64,000 bases of DNA from Eopsaltria australis (Eukaryota; Chordata; Aves; Passeriformes; Petroicidae): contig JAVTVJ010000831.1 of the NCBI GenBank assembly GCA_034509425.1, positions 169,435 through 233,434 of the forward strand. The letters run 5' to 3'. The position numbers were made by a program, and so were the translations under genes. Numbering within the stretch: position 1 is the first letter of the stretch; every line of letters begins with the position of its first letter. Shown here piece after piece: positions 45,871 through 59,510 of this stretch. The notes below the pieces were generated by a model, which was given only the letters and a program-made list of their open reading frames with translations, ran no database searches and was not told the origin of the DNA.

Positions 45871-48800
45871 TGGCTGTAATTTCATGCTGAGTAGTATGTG
45901 TGCTGACTGGTGAGGGAGGCTGGCTACAGCCCAACAGACATCTTCCCTGTTTAGATAGAATGTACATATTTGTAGATCTGCCTACCATGATTCCTAAAAC
46001 ACTGCCTTTACTTAAGGCAAGCTTAATCCTGCTGAACATGCCACAAAGAATAGACTTGCATAAGCACAAAAATACACAAACAAAAACTGACAAAAAGCTC
46101 CTTGTTTTTCAGAGGAACTGTATTCCCTTATTAACATCTCACAAGTAGCAAGAATTCATATTCACTGTTTGCATCAGGGAAAGAGTCCTGTAACTAGGGT
46201 TGATATGGAGATATGGTTTCTACTGTAGCCTCACATGCAAGTAGATTCAGTCCTTTCAACTGACAGCAGAAAGGAAACATATTTTATGCTTTCCTCTCCA
46301 TCCCACTCAGACTATAGCAAATGGTAGTGATATTGTCCTTGTGTTTCATAGAAGGAGGTACAGTAGCCAGCTACAGCCATTCTTTTACCCTATGATGTGT
46401 CAAAAATTAATATGAAGCTTACAGACACAATTCAGGACTTTCAGGAGACTAGCAGTCTTTTGAAGCAGCAGCTGGAAACCAAGAGAGGGACTCTAGGGCA
46501 TACACCTGGCTAAAAAACAACAGAGTCGATGGAAGAGGGGACTCTGAACACTTTAAAGTTCATTGCTAGATCTGCAATTCATGTAGCAATATGAACACAG
46601 CAACTGATCCTGACATCCTTTTAAAAATTTACTTCCATCTCTGACAGCAGAGGAAGGTAGCATTCCATGACCTCTGCATTTTCTCCCATCTTCCTACACA
46701 CTGGTAAGGAAGATTTGGGGGATGGATTGAATGTGCACATCTCTGTGCAGCCTATAACTCTCTTCAGAGAGCAGTTATATGGCTGAAAAGGCATTAAAAA
46801 AAAAGTGAACTAAAGGTTCTACTCCCTATTTTGTCTTGGAGGATGGCATACCATTTCTTTCTATTTTTTTGAGTATGACAGCATGCCCAAGAAGTGAATG
46901 ATGCAGTCCCTTTTAGGAAGGTTCCAAGTCAATCAGAAGCACAAAGGGCATATGATTTGCCCTCTTCTATCTTTACTAGAGTTTAATTCACAGGCGTTGC
47001 ATAAGCAAAGTGAGTCAGATGAATGAGGCTGGAAATGTGGTTAAATTGTTTGACTTTCTGTCCTAAAATACTTCATATCACACACATTTTCTTTTATCTT
47101 TCAGGATGTCTTTATTTTTACACTCACTACTTTGGCATTCTGAAGGGCAATGCTCATTTTAAAATATGTATAGACTTCATTTAAAATAAATGAATCTAAA
47201 ATCCTCTGGGGCAAGACCACATTTGGTGTATCTCAGCTAACTTCAGTGGAGTTACACCAAGGTTGAATCCAGGCCTACATCCTCTTGTCACAAGCTTAGA
47301 GAAAAACAGAGACACCATTAAAATTATAGGTTATTTTACATTCTCTCCTTCATTGACTAGCTTTGTTTTATGGCCTTAATAAAACCTTATATAACTGGGA
47401 TTTCATGCATTTGTCTTTATGTTTGATAATGTTTTTGAGCACTGTGATAAAATCAACGGAAATTCATGTAATTGTTTTCAGCCAGACTCAATAACTCTAA
47501 TTACCAGCATTTCTAGTCCAACTGCATAATATGCTTAACTATCCAATGTACTGAAGAAAATTTAACTACTGCTGATTCAGTGTTCTTTTATATTTGTATA
47601 AGAATAACAGTCAGAAGAGTAAATAAAGGAAAAAATGAATTTGCAAATTTCTGTTCATCATAGAATTATCATTATTGCGGAGCTCCATAGAAATATATGA
47701 AAAATCCAATCAGGAATCTTTTTTCATGGTGCATTTACAATTAGAGAAAATTGTATGAACACATTATATGAAGAAAAGTGGTGACACAGCAATGCATTTT
47801 AAAATTGAAGAACATCTAGAATATCCTAAAATAGCTAGCTCTTTCTGGTATGATATATTCATGATTGTCTTTGTACACTTTTACTCCCTCATGTTTGTAT
47901 TCCTCTTGGCTGAAAATGTCTTCAATGGCTTTATGTGCTGAAAACAATATGAAGAAAAAGAGTCCTGATTATTTCTCTGAATTTGATCAAGGGAAACAAG
48001 AAGAAACTATAACTTACTTGTTTCCAGAAAATTTTTAAACACACATCCATTTAAATACTTCTGTTGTTAAACTGTAAAAAACGTATTGGTATGTCACTGA
48101 ACTATGGGTATTTTTCTTTATGCAGATATTTCTAGATATTTTCATGTAGAAAATAAACCATAAAAGACAAGCACAAGATATGGAAGTTGCCAGCATTTTT
48201 TACCTTATCACAGCTGACTCATGTGACTCAAAGCAGTATGTTCTACTATGTTTTAATCTACCAAGTAATTAATAGGGGTGGTATGTCTGTTACCTTAGGA
48301 TGACAGATTGAGAAGAAAGACTGAAGAAGAAAAATCATAATGGTCACTTGTGTGATCACGAAGGATGGAGGAAGCCACGACTCTACCATATGATAGATAA
48401 GCAAAATACCAACTTCTTCCCACTGAAAATGCAATTATTTACATTTCAGAGACAGTCAAAATCTGGAAAATGCATTTGCATTTTCTATGCAAATTAATGT
48501 GTTTAAAGCTTGTTGTGGATATGGGATTATAATTAATTCTTCTCAAGGCTGCAAATACACTGATTCCTGAGTTTATTACATGTGGCTCAACAAACCATGA
48601 GATTTAAATACATATACAACACACTCTACCAACATTAAAAGAAACATTGTCATTATATGATAAACACAAAGTGCAGAATTTTTTTTTTAGTTCTCATTTC
48701 CTATAAGAAATGTTTTCTGTTCATTCTTGAACTTTACAAAGTAAGTTTCCTATGCAAAATCAGAAATACACGCTAATTTATTTTACTGCCTATATGTTCC

Positions 48801-49228
48801 ATCAGTATATTTCAGTGTGCATCCCTATGGTGTTCACTTTTATTTGTCCACAAACCCAGCTGACGCATAACAAAGACACAAAAACCCACGTCTTGTATAA
48901 CATACATGTCCAGAAGCTCTAATATCCATGACTGTTTAATGTGAAGCAAATATAAACCAGAAATTCCCTGTTAGTTTGACATGCTCATTGCCTCCTTTTT
49001 TATTCCTGAATAGAAAAAAATTAGTTTCTTTGCAGAGTAGTAGCATAGAACCTCTACACTGCTCACATTGCTCTAAATCCCTGAGCTTTGTGCTGTTCCT
49101 CTTCAAAGTCATCAAATTTATCAAATTGTAAAACTGGTAAATAGTTAACAGTCCTGAGTGTCTGTCATTTTTAGAATGACATGCTAGGTCATGTTTATGT
49201 TCTCAGCTTCCTTTGTCTATTTTGGTTC
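45871..49228. other. Unique AT-rich DNA, no gene seen
   Basis: The longest repeat-free stretch, about 3.4 kb. No exon pattern, RNA gene or repeat family was recognised. Frames are under 90 codons without recognisable domains. Confidence 0.4.
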
Positions 49229-49232
49229 CTCT

Positions 49233-49688
49233 TGATGCCTTTTTCTGGTCTTAGGAAATAAAGGCTCAGACACAGTGAAAGGGTTGGGGGTTGTTTACCT
49301 CGGTATTTTAATAGGATCCCATTCGATGGCTTCTGCCGTCCAGGTAGAACACGCTGCAAAAGCCCCGTCCCCCCAATAGAGTATACAATTAAAGACTCTA
49401 CACATTAGCATATCTACCAGGAGGGCCCAATAAGGGGCCGGGGTGGGCTAACTTCTAGTTTACAAAATCTGTCCTACTAGGAGACCTTGAGGGCTCACGA
49501 ACACAGGGTGTTTGGTCTCTAACTCTACGTGGTTTCAGGGGTGTTTAGTCTACCGGCCTGCTAAACACCATGAAACCAGGCTAAACTATCACCTAAAGCA
49601 TCACAAGTATGCATGCTAATACTTGTGAATGTAGGGAACAGTGTAAGAAATATTCAGGAGAAAAGCAGAAAAAATCCTTCAGGCATCA
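49233..49688 (-). mobile_element. Solo LTR, ERV1-like (X4)
   Basis: A 456-bp minus-strand X-family LTR with TGATGCCT/AGGCATCA ends. Flanks CTCT (49229-49232) and TTCT (49689-49692) differ at one base. It is very close to X5 and X3. Confidence 0.92.
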
Positions 49689-49692
49689 TTCT

Positions 49693-51425
49693 TCTATTCT
49701 GGTCTGCTGCTATATTTTTTTTACTGGTGCTTGTGCCAAGCCGAGTTTTTTCCTGTTCATATGGAGACCATCACCTTTATGATAACTGTGATGATTCCAG
49801 TAAAATCCAGCATCTCAAGGAATCAGAACACTTGGTCTTCGCAAAACGTGCAGTAAACATCCAAGTTTAGGGATGCAACCAATAATTTTTAATTAATTGA
49901 TTTAAAGAACAATGACCAGATTCACTCAAGGGGATGCAGGGAGCCTCAGTAACTCTGAACATTGAAGCTTAATTTAGTTCTCAGACTGCAGAGTGATAGA
50001 GTGCCCTAAGGAAGGTCAAAGTACCTGGAAAACCAGACTGTCTTTAGGAGAGCCAAGCTGTGTATGTTTATTTTTTGATGTTCAGCACTCTAAGGCTTCC
50101 TTTAAAATAATAATATATTATTTCCTAATAAAAATATTCTTTATATTTATTTCCATAAAAATGTTTACTTCAGTAGATATGTTTTTGAAAATAAATGCTT
50201 CAGAAAGTGCTTTACTATAATTTGATGTTGGGTTTGGTTTTTTATCTTTGTAGATAGCTACCATTTTAGTACCAGCCTTTTGTGAACTACTTTTGATCCT
50301 GGCCTTGATTTTTTTTATCCCTTATTAGAGTTTCACATCTTCATCTGAACTTTGTCAGACAGAAAGCAGAATTGTAAGTACCACACAATGAACACAATCT
50401 CAGCTGCTGCTCTAACACACTTCAGATTGCTGAATATATACAGTAATGATCACTAATAATGACAGTGCCCAACTCTACTTAGATCAACTTGCATGCTATG
50501 GAGGTGAGGAAAATAGTGTTGTTTCACTTACCTTTTAGATTCTGACCCTTTTAGTTGCAACCAAGATTAAAGATGAGGAGAGGAAAATAAAGTAGCAAAA
50601 TTGCTCCATAAAGAAATGTAAGTTATCGATGGTACTAATGAAAACAAATTTACTATAATATCTACAAGCTAGTAAAACCCAGAGGAGGATTTTTTTTCTT
50701 TTGAGCAAAGTAGTAATTAACAATTCATTCATAGATTATATTATCAGAGGTGATGTTTTTAATAAAAGAGTTGGACATTTTTGCTCAGATGTAGAATATG
50801 AGTGCTTTAAAGCAATATGAGTACTTTTGATTTTATTATTTTTTCTGACTGAATTTGTTGGGGTTTTTTTCCCCAGTATTCAAACACTCTGATGATTATT
50901 TGGCCTCCTTCAAGGAAAATATTTTAAAGTACCACAGACCCTGTAGAGTTCTTTGTGCATCCATCCAAGATCTTGGCGCACTTCTCTGTGCTCTTCTAGC
51001 CTCAACCCTAATGACAGCCAAAGCCGAAAGTATTTTCAGTGGGCTAAGAAGCACTGTAAGCTTCAGGGATTTCTGGATGACAGATTTTAAACTGTAACCA
51101 AAGTAGAGGTGTGATTAAAAATAACAAGAGCTAAAGCCGCTCTCTAAATTGTAAAGGAAAGTGTACAAATTTAGCTTTCCTCAACATTATAACTGATGAC
51201 TGAACAATTTCTAAGTTATTCACAAAAATTAAAACCAGGATCAATCTATAGGCCATTTGAGCCATGTTCCTAACAAAGCAGTAAAACTTTACATTTTGCC
51301 ATCTTTTTTTGCTGTCAGGATTCAGGTGTTTTGAAATTGCCCTTGCAATATAAGGTGCTGATGACAAATGTCTATGCTCCTTTTGGCTCTTAAAGATTTT
51401 CATTTCTTTAATTCTGAAGAAAGAT
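49693..51425. other. Unique AT-rich DNA, no gene seen
   Basis: No gene, RNA or repeat family recognised. The plus frame at 50855-51097 has no recognisable domain. Confidence 0.4.
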
Positions 51426-51427
51426 CA

Positions 51428-51768
51428 TTGTTTAGTCTGGAGAACAGGAGGCTCAGAGGGGACCTCATTGATCTTTCTCAACTATTTGAAAAATTTCTGC
51501 CTAGTCTCGAGTAAAAAGATGAAAGGAAATTGCCTGAACTTGTGCCAGAAGAGGTTCAGATTAGATACTAGATTTCCACCCCCCCCCCGAAAAGAGTGGT
51601 TAGGCATTAGAATAATTTGCCCTGGGAGTTGGTAGAGTGTTCAAGAGGGGTCTGGATGTGGTATTTGGGGATATGGTTTAGTGGTGATTGCAGTGGTGCA
51701 ATAGTGGTTGACCATTGGACTAGATGATCATGAAGGTCTCTTCCAACTTCAGTGATTCTATGATTTTG
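51428..51768 (+). mobile_element. CR1 LINE 3' fragment
   Basis: CR1 3' end with CTGGAGAACAGGAGGCTCAG, GGGGACCTCATTG, GGACTAGATGATCATGAAGG and the terminal TCTTCCAACTTCAGTGATTC followed by TATGATTT. 5'-truncated and mildly diverged. Confidence 0.9.
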
Positions 51769-54384
51769 TCATTCCTAAAGAAGAGTGTATAATCACAACA
51801 ATAAAAATAGCCTCTTCTTTTATAGTTACGTCAGTCTAATTAGCAAAGCTGCTTTTAGACAGGTTATGGAATTAAAATCATGTAAAGTAGTGAATAGTTT
51901 CAGCTAAAACTTATGGAAGCATTTGTGGAATTAGGAATTAATTGAGTGTAATGAAATATTTATAGTTACAAAATTGAAATCTATTCTGCACAAAGACCAA
52001 AATTCATCTGAGCAATGGTACATGTGCTGACAATTCTGCCACATGTCTTCAGAGTAAGTGTGGTAAAAGAACATGGTACATTCAAATTTACAATAAAGTT
52101 TATTATTCCAGAAAAAATAGCTGTCAGGTGTTAAAAAATGAAGAACCTTACAGTGAATATAAAACAAAACCTGTTTGCATTTCATTCAGAGCTCTCTATT
52201 TCCTGTCTTTGCTCATGAAAATTTTAAACCTCTTCAGCAGGTCTTGCACCCAGGATTAGACATGAAGAGTCCTTGCTTTTCTTGGGTCAAAAGGTCCTGA
52301 CCCACCAACTCACAAAATGGTCTTCTATCCCAACTCTACCTCCAAGATCATTTGATTGGTTAATATTAAGATGTCCTTCTAGACAGTCCTCATTCAACCA
52401 AAATGGGTCTTTCTTTTCTTTTTTTTTTTTTTTTTATCACTTGTAGAGTATACTAGCTTTCCTTTATCCAATCCCTGCCAGCCTTTCCCATTCAAAAGCA
52501 CGTTATGAATTGATTGAACACACTTTAAACTCAAAATCAAGAACATATCTGTAGTATTAGATCTAAAAATCTAACCAAAGAATTATTTCTACTCCAGATA
52601 CAATGATACTAAAAAATATGATTCATAATATGTGCCTTTAAAAGGATAAATACACAAACTAACTTTCCTTGGTGTATTGCTCATCTATTCTATGCCCCTC
52701 TGTACCATTCAATTTCAGTGCACAAGGCAGAAGGCGGAATATATATATTATTATATTATATCATATTATTATATCATATTAATTATATTATATGGGGAAT
52801 CTTCAGGTTTTTTTGAGACTATGATGGTGATCTTGGTGATTTCCTTCTTCCCTCTAGGAGTTGTTTAAGAATATTTTTATATTTGCTAATGCACTTTACC
52901 CCTTGCTCATACTTCAGTGGTCTGCAAGTCTACATAGATGTGAAGCTGTTGTCTATGATGTGTTTCTCTTATGCTGAATGCATGTTCTTTGTTGCGTTAC
53001 CACAGTATTCCAATGATAAGAGGACAAGAGGTGGTTTATCACTGGTAGGTAGTTTACAGTTCCTAGAACTTTTGTGAAAATCTTTCATCTAATGAAACAG
53101 AAAATAAAAATACAATAATTCCCCAGTTGGCAAGAATCTATAGGACTCAATGCTTATCTGTCCAGATGGAACCTGTTTGTCAGAGTCTGGTCAATCACAC
53201 ACCTAGGTCAGAATCAGCTCAAAGAGATGTTGCCATTTACTCAGTTTTTAATATTGGGTTACTGAAAGGACATGGACATACAACTGAGGAGTTTTGTGGG
53301 GATTTCTTTTTTTTCTTTCTTCCACTTCTGGAATTTATGGTTACTCCTGAAGTGATTTATGTAACAATACAATTTGCCTTGAATGTGTCAGAAAGATGAC
53401 TTTGGTCCTTGCTTAGTACCCTGACAGCCTTGAAGGATTTTTTCATGCTGATCCTCTGGAATTAGACCTGTTCCTCAAAATAATTCTATCCCTTCAGACC
53501 AAAATTCCTTTTCATTTCACCAACTAAGCTGTCCAGTTCTCGCATTTTCTCAGCTATTCTACTTACTTCACAGATTCCATTTTTATATGTAAGTCCTACA
53601 TCAATCACTTTTTCATCATCTGGTTAATGGTGGATTCACTTCTCTTCCCCATCAAGTTTTCCATCTTATCTCCTAAAGTCAGGGGCAGAAGGAATTGTTT
53701 ACAGCAGAACTTTCAGCTCTGATCCAAGACTGAAGGAGAAGGAAGAAGTTTCAAAACCTATTGATCATGTTTTCCTCTTCCTAGGGAAGAGCTGCAAGGA
53801 TGGAGAAGAAGGAAATATCTTTGCACTAAAAGGACAAAGAATATGTCCTGAAAATCTTGTTCTTTATGTATCTGCCTTCCCATTTACTTTAGGCAACAAA
53901 AACTTCATTGTTTATACCCCAAGGAGATAGGCCTGTTAAAAAAGTCTTTTTTTCCTTAAGAAAACTTACTGATTAGACAAACGTCCTATGTCACTGGAAA
54001 ATTCTTAGCAGTTGCTGAAAAAATGTTATTATTAAAATTTTTACACTCTTGATTGGAAACATTGCCATGGTTAGGCATATATTGTATTATGAGTAGATTT
54101 CTTATGCATTTAATTTTATGCAGTAGGCAACAAAAAATTGTCATTCAGTGGTCCTTGTTATAATTATTTTAAGCCTCCAATTTCAGTCAGATAATTTTAA
54201 CATGTACCATGTTTCCTTTCAAGACACTAAAGAATTTCTGAGACACAGATAACTGCAGTGGTTGTAATTCACATATTTTAGCTTTGGGTTTTGTTTTTGT
54301 TATTTTGAACAAGTCTCTGGACATATCTATTTCAAAGAAATAATTTATACACTAAATTTAAGTATTGCAACTGAATATATTTGT
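51769..54384. other. Unique AT-rich DNA with simple repeats
   Basis: No gene recognised. A poly-T run lies at about 52417-52436 and an ATT/ATATT-rich microsatellite at about 52738-52795. The minus frame at 51931-52185 and the plus frame at 53127-53399 have no recognisable domain. Confidence 0.4.
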
Positions 54385-54630
54385 CTATAGATTAAGATTT
54401 GTATCATTAAGGGAATTAAAAATTGTGTCGGGAGTGATGCTAAGACCAAAAAACCAGGTCTGTGGAGCTGTTTCTGTATTGTTAGCAACAACCGCTATGG
54501 CCCTTGCTGGTGCTAAGTTGCTGTAACCAAGGTGAGCAGGCACGATAGGTCCTTGATGTAACAGACAATGAAGAGGAATTTTCATCTTTCTCCATCTTCC
54601 TCACTTATTCCAGATGCACTTATTCTACTC
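54385..54630 (-). other. Unidentified segment with a 66-codon minus frame
   Basis: A GC-richer island in AT-rich DNA. The minus frame (54385-54585) has a TAPQTWFFGL-like stretch. It may be an old ERV or other repeat fragment, but I could not assign it. Confidence 0.2.
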
Positions 54631-54717
54631 AGTCATCCAAAAGGAGCTTTTATTTGCTCCTGATACTGCTTATTTTGTTTGTTTGTTTTTATTTTCCCAG
54701 TCATCCTCATGGACTTG

Positions 54718-55370
54718 TGTGGTAGTTTGAAAGCAAATCAGTGAGAGACTCAAAGTCAGAACTACAATTTAATAGAAAAATTAAAATAAATGCAATAGTA
54801 CAAAAACACTGACAGAGTCAGAATACAACCTGACACCCTGTCGGCCAGGGTGTTGGTAGTAGTCCACTTAGATGGTGGCTACAGTCCTCTGGGAGTGATA
54901 AATGTGATTCTGTTGAAGCAATGATCCTGAGAAAGGTGTAGTTCTCCTCTGAAGGTCCAGTGGTGGTGTAGAAGGGTCTGGTCTTCCTCTGGGAATCCAG
55001 TGGAAAAGCTGACTTGTGGTGTTTCAAATTCCAGATTTTATCCAGGTAGGGATACATTGGTTCCTCACCCTGGGCGGAGCATCTCACAATGGGATGATGT
55101 AGTTTATCAGTGGGACTCAATGGCCCATTAACTGGAGCCATTAGGGATGAGCAAAGTAAAGGGCCCCACCTGGCTCTAACGGCTGGCCCATTAGAAAACA
55201 TGCCCTGGAGCCATCAGGGATGAGCCAGGAACACTGCCCCACCTGGCCCCAGCATCTTACCGTGATAGAATACATACCATTGTAACCTAAGACACCTTTT
55301 TATGACTTAACCATGGCTTTCATACCAACATTATGATCCATGCCCACCCGTGTTTCTCTGTATCCTAACA
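54718..55370 (-). mobile_element. Probable solo LTR (T)
   Basis: A 653-bp minus-strand segment from TGTTAGGATACAG to ACTACCACA. An ATTAAA is the complement of plus 54768-54773. Flanking hexamers GACTTG and GTTTTG match at four of six. A GGAGCCATCAGGGATGAGC-type block is duplicated inside (about 55134-55155 and 55205-55227). The 127-codon minus frame 54818-55201 is LTR sequence. Confidence 0.65.
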
Positions 55371-57095
55371 GTTTTGAATATTATGAAACATTGCAGAGAC
55401 ATGCTGGTTTCCTTTTTTTTTTTTACAGTCAGGGGTTTTCATGGACCTGGAGTGATATCTTCTTGTCTTTCAAGAACAGGGATATGAATCATGAGTGAAT
55501 CCAACCTTGGCACTAATTTTGACAGCTCCATGGTACTGGGCAAGACACTTCATGTTTCTTCATCAATTTCTCTTTTTGTAAAACTATGATATAAACACTT
55601 CTCTGTCTGCAGGCTGTTTCAGTGAATAATTGAATTTGTTGGTGTTCAGACCACTACTTGTGCCATTTTTTTGGCGCAGAAAAACTTATTAATGATGCTG
55701 GTGCTGTGGGGAGAGTGTCAGCTCAGGAAAACAAGGGAACATGGGAGTGGGGTTGGGACAATAAGTAAATTTAAGTATAAAGTATGACTCTCATTATTGG
55801 CTAAACCTCTAAAATGCCCTAAGGAGGACAATAGCAATGATGTGATTGTAACATGAAGTGAACCTGTTATAGACAGAAGTGCATATATTGACATTTTATG
55901 AGGTCTACAGTAACATCAGTTTTTTTAGACATTGGTCTATAGATATATCTCTTAAAATCCTGCACATTGCATGAATCAGCTGATGAAGTTAACCTCTGCA
56001 ATTTAGTGTCCCATCTGAGTTTTATCTTCTTATGTATTTGCAAATATAAGTCTGACTTTGAAGAAATTTGACGTTTTGTATCTTTTACTACTGAACACAA
56101 ACATGACTCTGTTCTGGATATCATTTTTAACTCATAAATAAACTGTATCAGCATTAAAAGTATGAAAGGTAAAGGGTACCACAGCAGTAAGGTTGGAACA
56201 AGTACTCACAAAAGGCACATTATTAACTACAATTCACTTTCCTTCTCTGCTCTATTATCAGGAGGAAAATACAGTGACCATCTTACTTAGACTGCCCTGT
56301 TCCCAGCTGCACTTCACAGCATAAGTTTCTGTAGTTTTCCATGGAGAGTGAAGAAAATCAGTAGAAAGGTAACACTGAAAAAAATATTCACTCATTCTAG
56401 ATATTTGACTGAAAAGTCCAGGGATAAAGTTTCATAATTCAGGAGGTTGACTTATGTTCGGGGGGGGGGGGGGGGGGAAGGGAAAAATATTTTCTACTTG
56501 TCCATTTATTTCTTTTGTCCTATGAAACAAATTATGAAAACAAAGCTCAAAGGAGTTTGGATGAACTCAAAAATCACTATTTTCAAATGAGTAATCTACT
56601 CATATGGCTGACAGTCCAAGTGCCAGCTTCATACAGATTTAGACTTCTAGCTTTTATGCAAACACTTTTTTTTAACCAAAAGTGTATGGATTATCCCGTT
56701 AACTTAGTGTGACTGCAGACATGTTTTACATTCAGGAATATATAGAAGCATTTTCAGCAATAGGTCCAAATAAGTAGAGAATACACTAAACATGAAATAA
56801 AATACCAATTTATCATATTTTTATCTGCCAGGGGGAAAGGTCTCTGTGAATATAGATACCTTGTTACTAAATCAAAATGTAAATTCTATTCATCCTTGGT
56901 CCACTTTTGGTACTGCTTTGAAGAGAATGTTGAAGTAGTAAAATGATTATTAGCTTTGATATTCATCCAAGAATAACTTAAGATTCATGACTAGGGCAGG
57001 GGAGAAAAGATTTAATTAGCATCCAGTCTGTTTACTGGCAGATATATTTTTGTTGTTAGTACTTTTTGATGGCACTCTGCTTCTTACTTGGTTCC
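55371..57095. other. Unique AT-rich DNA with a poly-G run
   Basis: No gene recognised. A run of about 18 G at 56460-56477 stands alone in AT-rich DNA. Confidence 0.45.
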
Positions 57096-57099
57096 ACTT

Positions 57100-58680
57100 A
57101 AAATCCAGATCTCTTGTGAGAAAGAGAAAGACTAGGGATAAGGTGGGCCCTCTCCAGAAGGTTATGGAAGACCTGGCTACCCTGGACAAAGAGAAGGCTG
57201 AGATTCTCAATTACTTCTATACCTCTGTCTTCAACAGGAAGTATATAGAATATACTATTGATATAGTAGGAGACAGTTCAATAACATCTAAGGAACCTGA
57301 ATGTGCCCAAGTCCATGGGACCTGATGAAATTTATCAGTGGGTCCTGAGGGAGCTGGCAGACAAAGCTGTTAAGTCACTCTCCATCATTGTTGACAAAAT
57401 CATGGCAGTCAGGTGAAGCCCATGATGACTGAAAAAGAGAAATATAGCCCCCATTTTAAAATGAGAAAAGCAGAAGACGTGGGGAACTACAGACCAGTCA
57501 GTCTCACCTCTGTGCCAGGCAAGATCATGGAGCAGATTGTCCTAGAAACTGTGCCAAGGAAAATTGAAGACAAGGAACTGATTGGTAAGAGCCAACATGG
57601 CTTTATGAAGGGGAAATCATGCCTGCCAAACCTGGTGGCCTTCTATGACAGGGCTACAGCACTGGGGGATAGGGACAGAACAACTGACATTGTCTACCTG
57701 GACTTGTGCAAAGTGTTTGACACTGTCCCACCTGACATCCTTGTCTCCAAACTGGAGAGATATGGATTTGATGGATGGACCATGCAGTGGATAAAGAACT
57801 GGCTGGAATGCTGCATGCAGAGAGTTGTGGTCAGGGGCTCATTGTCCACGTGTGGAGTGGTGCCCCTCAGAGGTCACTACTGCAGCTGATACTGATCAAC
57901 ATCTTTGTTGGCGACGTGGATGGTGGGATCAAGTGCACTCTCAGCAAATTTGCTGATGACACCAAGCTGTGTGGGGCAGTCAACACACTGGAGGGAAGGG
58001 ATAATGCCATCCAGAGGGACCTGGACAGGCTTGAGAAGTGGGCCTGTGTAAAGGTCATGAAGGTCAACAAAGCAAAGTGCAAGGTCCTACAGCTGGGTCG
58101 GGGCAACCCTAGGCACAAATACAGGCTGGGTGAAGGAGCTTGGGTGATTGGGAGCAGCCCTGCAGAGAAAGAATTGGGGGTGTAGGTTGATGAGAAACTC
58201 AACATGAGCCAGCAATGTGCACTTGCAACCTGGAAAATCAACCTGGTCTGCATCAAAAGGAGCACAGCCAGCAGGTCCTTTGGGAGGTGATTCTCCCCCT
58301 CTGCTCTGCTCTTGTGAGACCACATATGGAATACTGCATGCAGTTCTGGTGTCCAGTATCAGATGTGGGCCTACTGGGAAGCCAGAGAGGGATTCTTCAT
58401 CAGGAACTGTAGTGACAGGACAAGGAATAATGGGTACAAATTGAAAAAGGGGAAATTTAAGTGAGATATAAGAAGAAATTTTTTACTGTGGGCGTTGTTA
58501 GACACCAGAACAGGTTGCTCAAGGAGGTTGGGGATATCCCAACCCTGACAGTGTTCAAAGCCGGGTTGGATAAGGCCTTGAGCTACCTGGACTAATGGGA
58601 GGTGTCCCTGCACATAGGTGGATGAGAGGTGTATGTTTGTGACTAGATGATATTTAAGATCCATTCTATGTTTCTATGCT
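57100..58680 (+). pseudogene. CR1 LINE ORF2 3' part with 3' tail (broken)
   Basis: The best LINE copy here. The frame from 57413 carries NYRPVSLTS, then [10 protein letters not shown] and a DLCKVFDTV block (the usual SKAFD-type motif). A frame change near 57860 moves to the frame with FADDTKLCG (the RT active-site ADD pair), followed by a LEKWA helix region. Later frames decay. The 3' end (58480-58680) has the CR1 untranslated tail, ending in TTCTATGTTTCTATGCTCTG. The endonuclease domain and 5' RT start are absent. 5' truncation is normal for CR1. The segment before 57413 carries the upstream linker in another frame. Confidence 0.92.
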
Positions 58681-58689
58681 CTGTATAAG

Positions 58690-59505
58690 TCTTCCCTGAC
58701 AATATGGGTTCCTTTCTACTGTGCACATTCATGACTTATTAAGGGGAGTGAGTGGATGGTATGTTTTCTTGATTCATCTTTTGGAATAAAAATTTTCTGT
58801 TTCACAGAAAAGACTGGAGATTAGACACTGAGGTTTTAAGTAGTGCACAGGGGCCTAAAGAGATTCACTACTACCAAAATCAAGACTGATGTCTACTGCA
58901 TTAGTACATTAGTGTCCATGCTATTCATACTCTAGATCACTCTGGTTCCATAAGCCTATGGGATGTAAGTCTTTGGGATAACAGGGTGAAGTCAGCAAGG
59001 CAGTGAGAGATATTGGAGTAAGCAGTTAGCGATAGGTATTACAGTATGAGTTCCAGATTCTGTTTTTGATCTTAGATTGCTGGAACTCTTCTTATTACTG
59101 TTTCACACCCCATCATTTCTTTTTTTTTTTTAAATATGGTGTGTGGGGGGAACACACCAAACCCACCAAAGTCTTCTGGAGTCAATGATGCAGTAAATTT
59201 TCTCTATATCACAGGTGAAGGAAGAATTTTTCTTGGGGTCAGTACCAGCCACTCATGGCACAGTGCAAAGGGAAGCTACTCTTTCACCTATCATAGAAAA
59301 CCTTAATGATAGCTAAAGGTTCTTCCAAAGCTCACTGAATTCAAGGCAATTGCTTCCTTTGCCTGTGCTGGAAAGCAGTAAGAATTAAACAGAGGGGAAC
59401 TGACATGACATAAGACTATAAAGACATGTGAAGAAAAAACTGAATGAAAGGAAAGCAAAAGCAGATAATTAAATTAATAAGAAGAATAGCTCAATGAACA
59501 AGAAG
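58690..59505. other. Unique DNA, no gene seen
   Basis: No gene or repeat recognised. A poly-T run lies at about 59120-59131. Confidence 0.4.
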
Positions 59506-59510
59506 ATAAT

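Noticed and set aside
57867..58325. 152-codon minus frame over the CR1
   Set aside because: It is the complement of the CR1 reverse-transcriptase sequence, which is on the plus strand.
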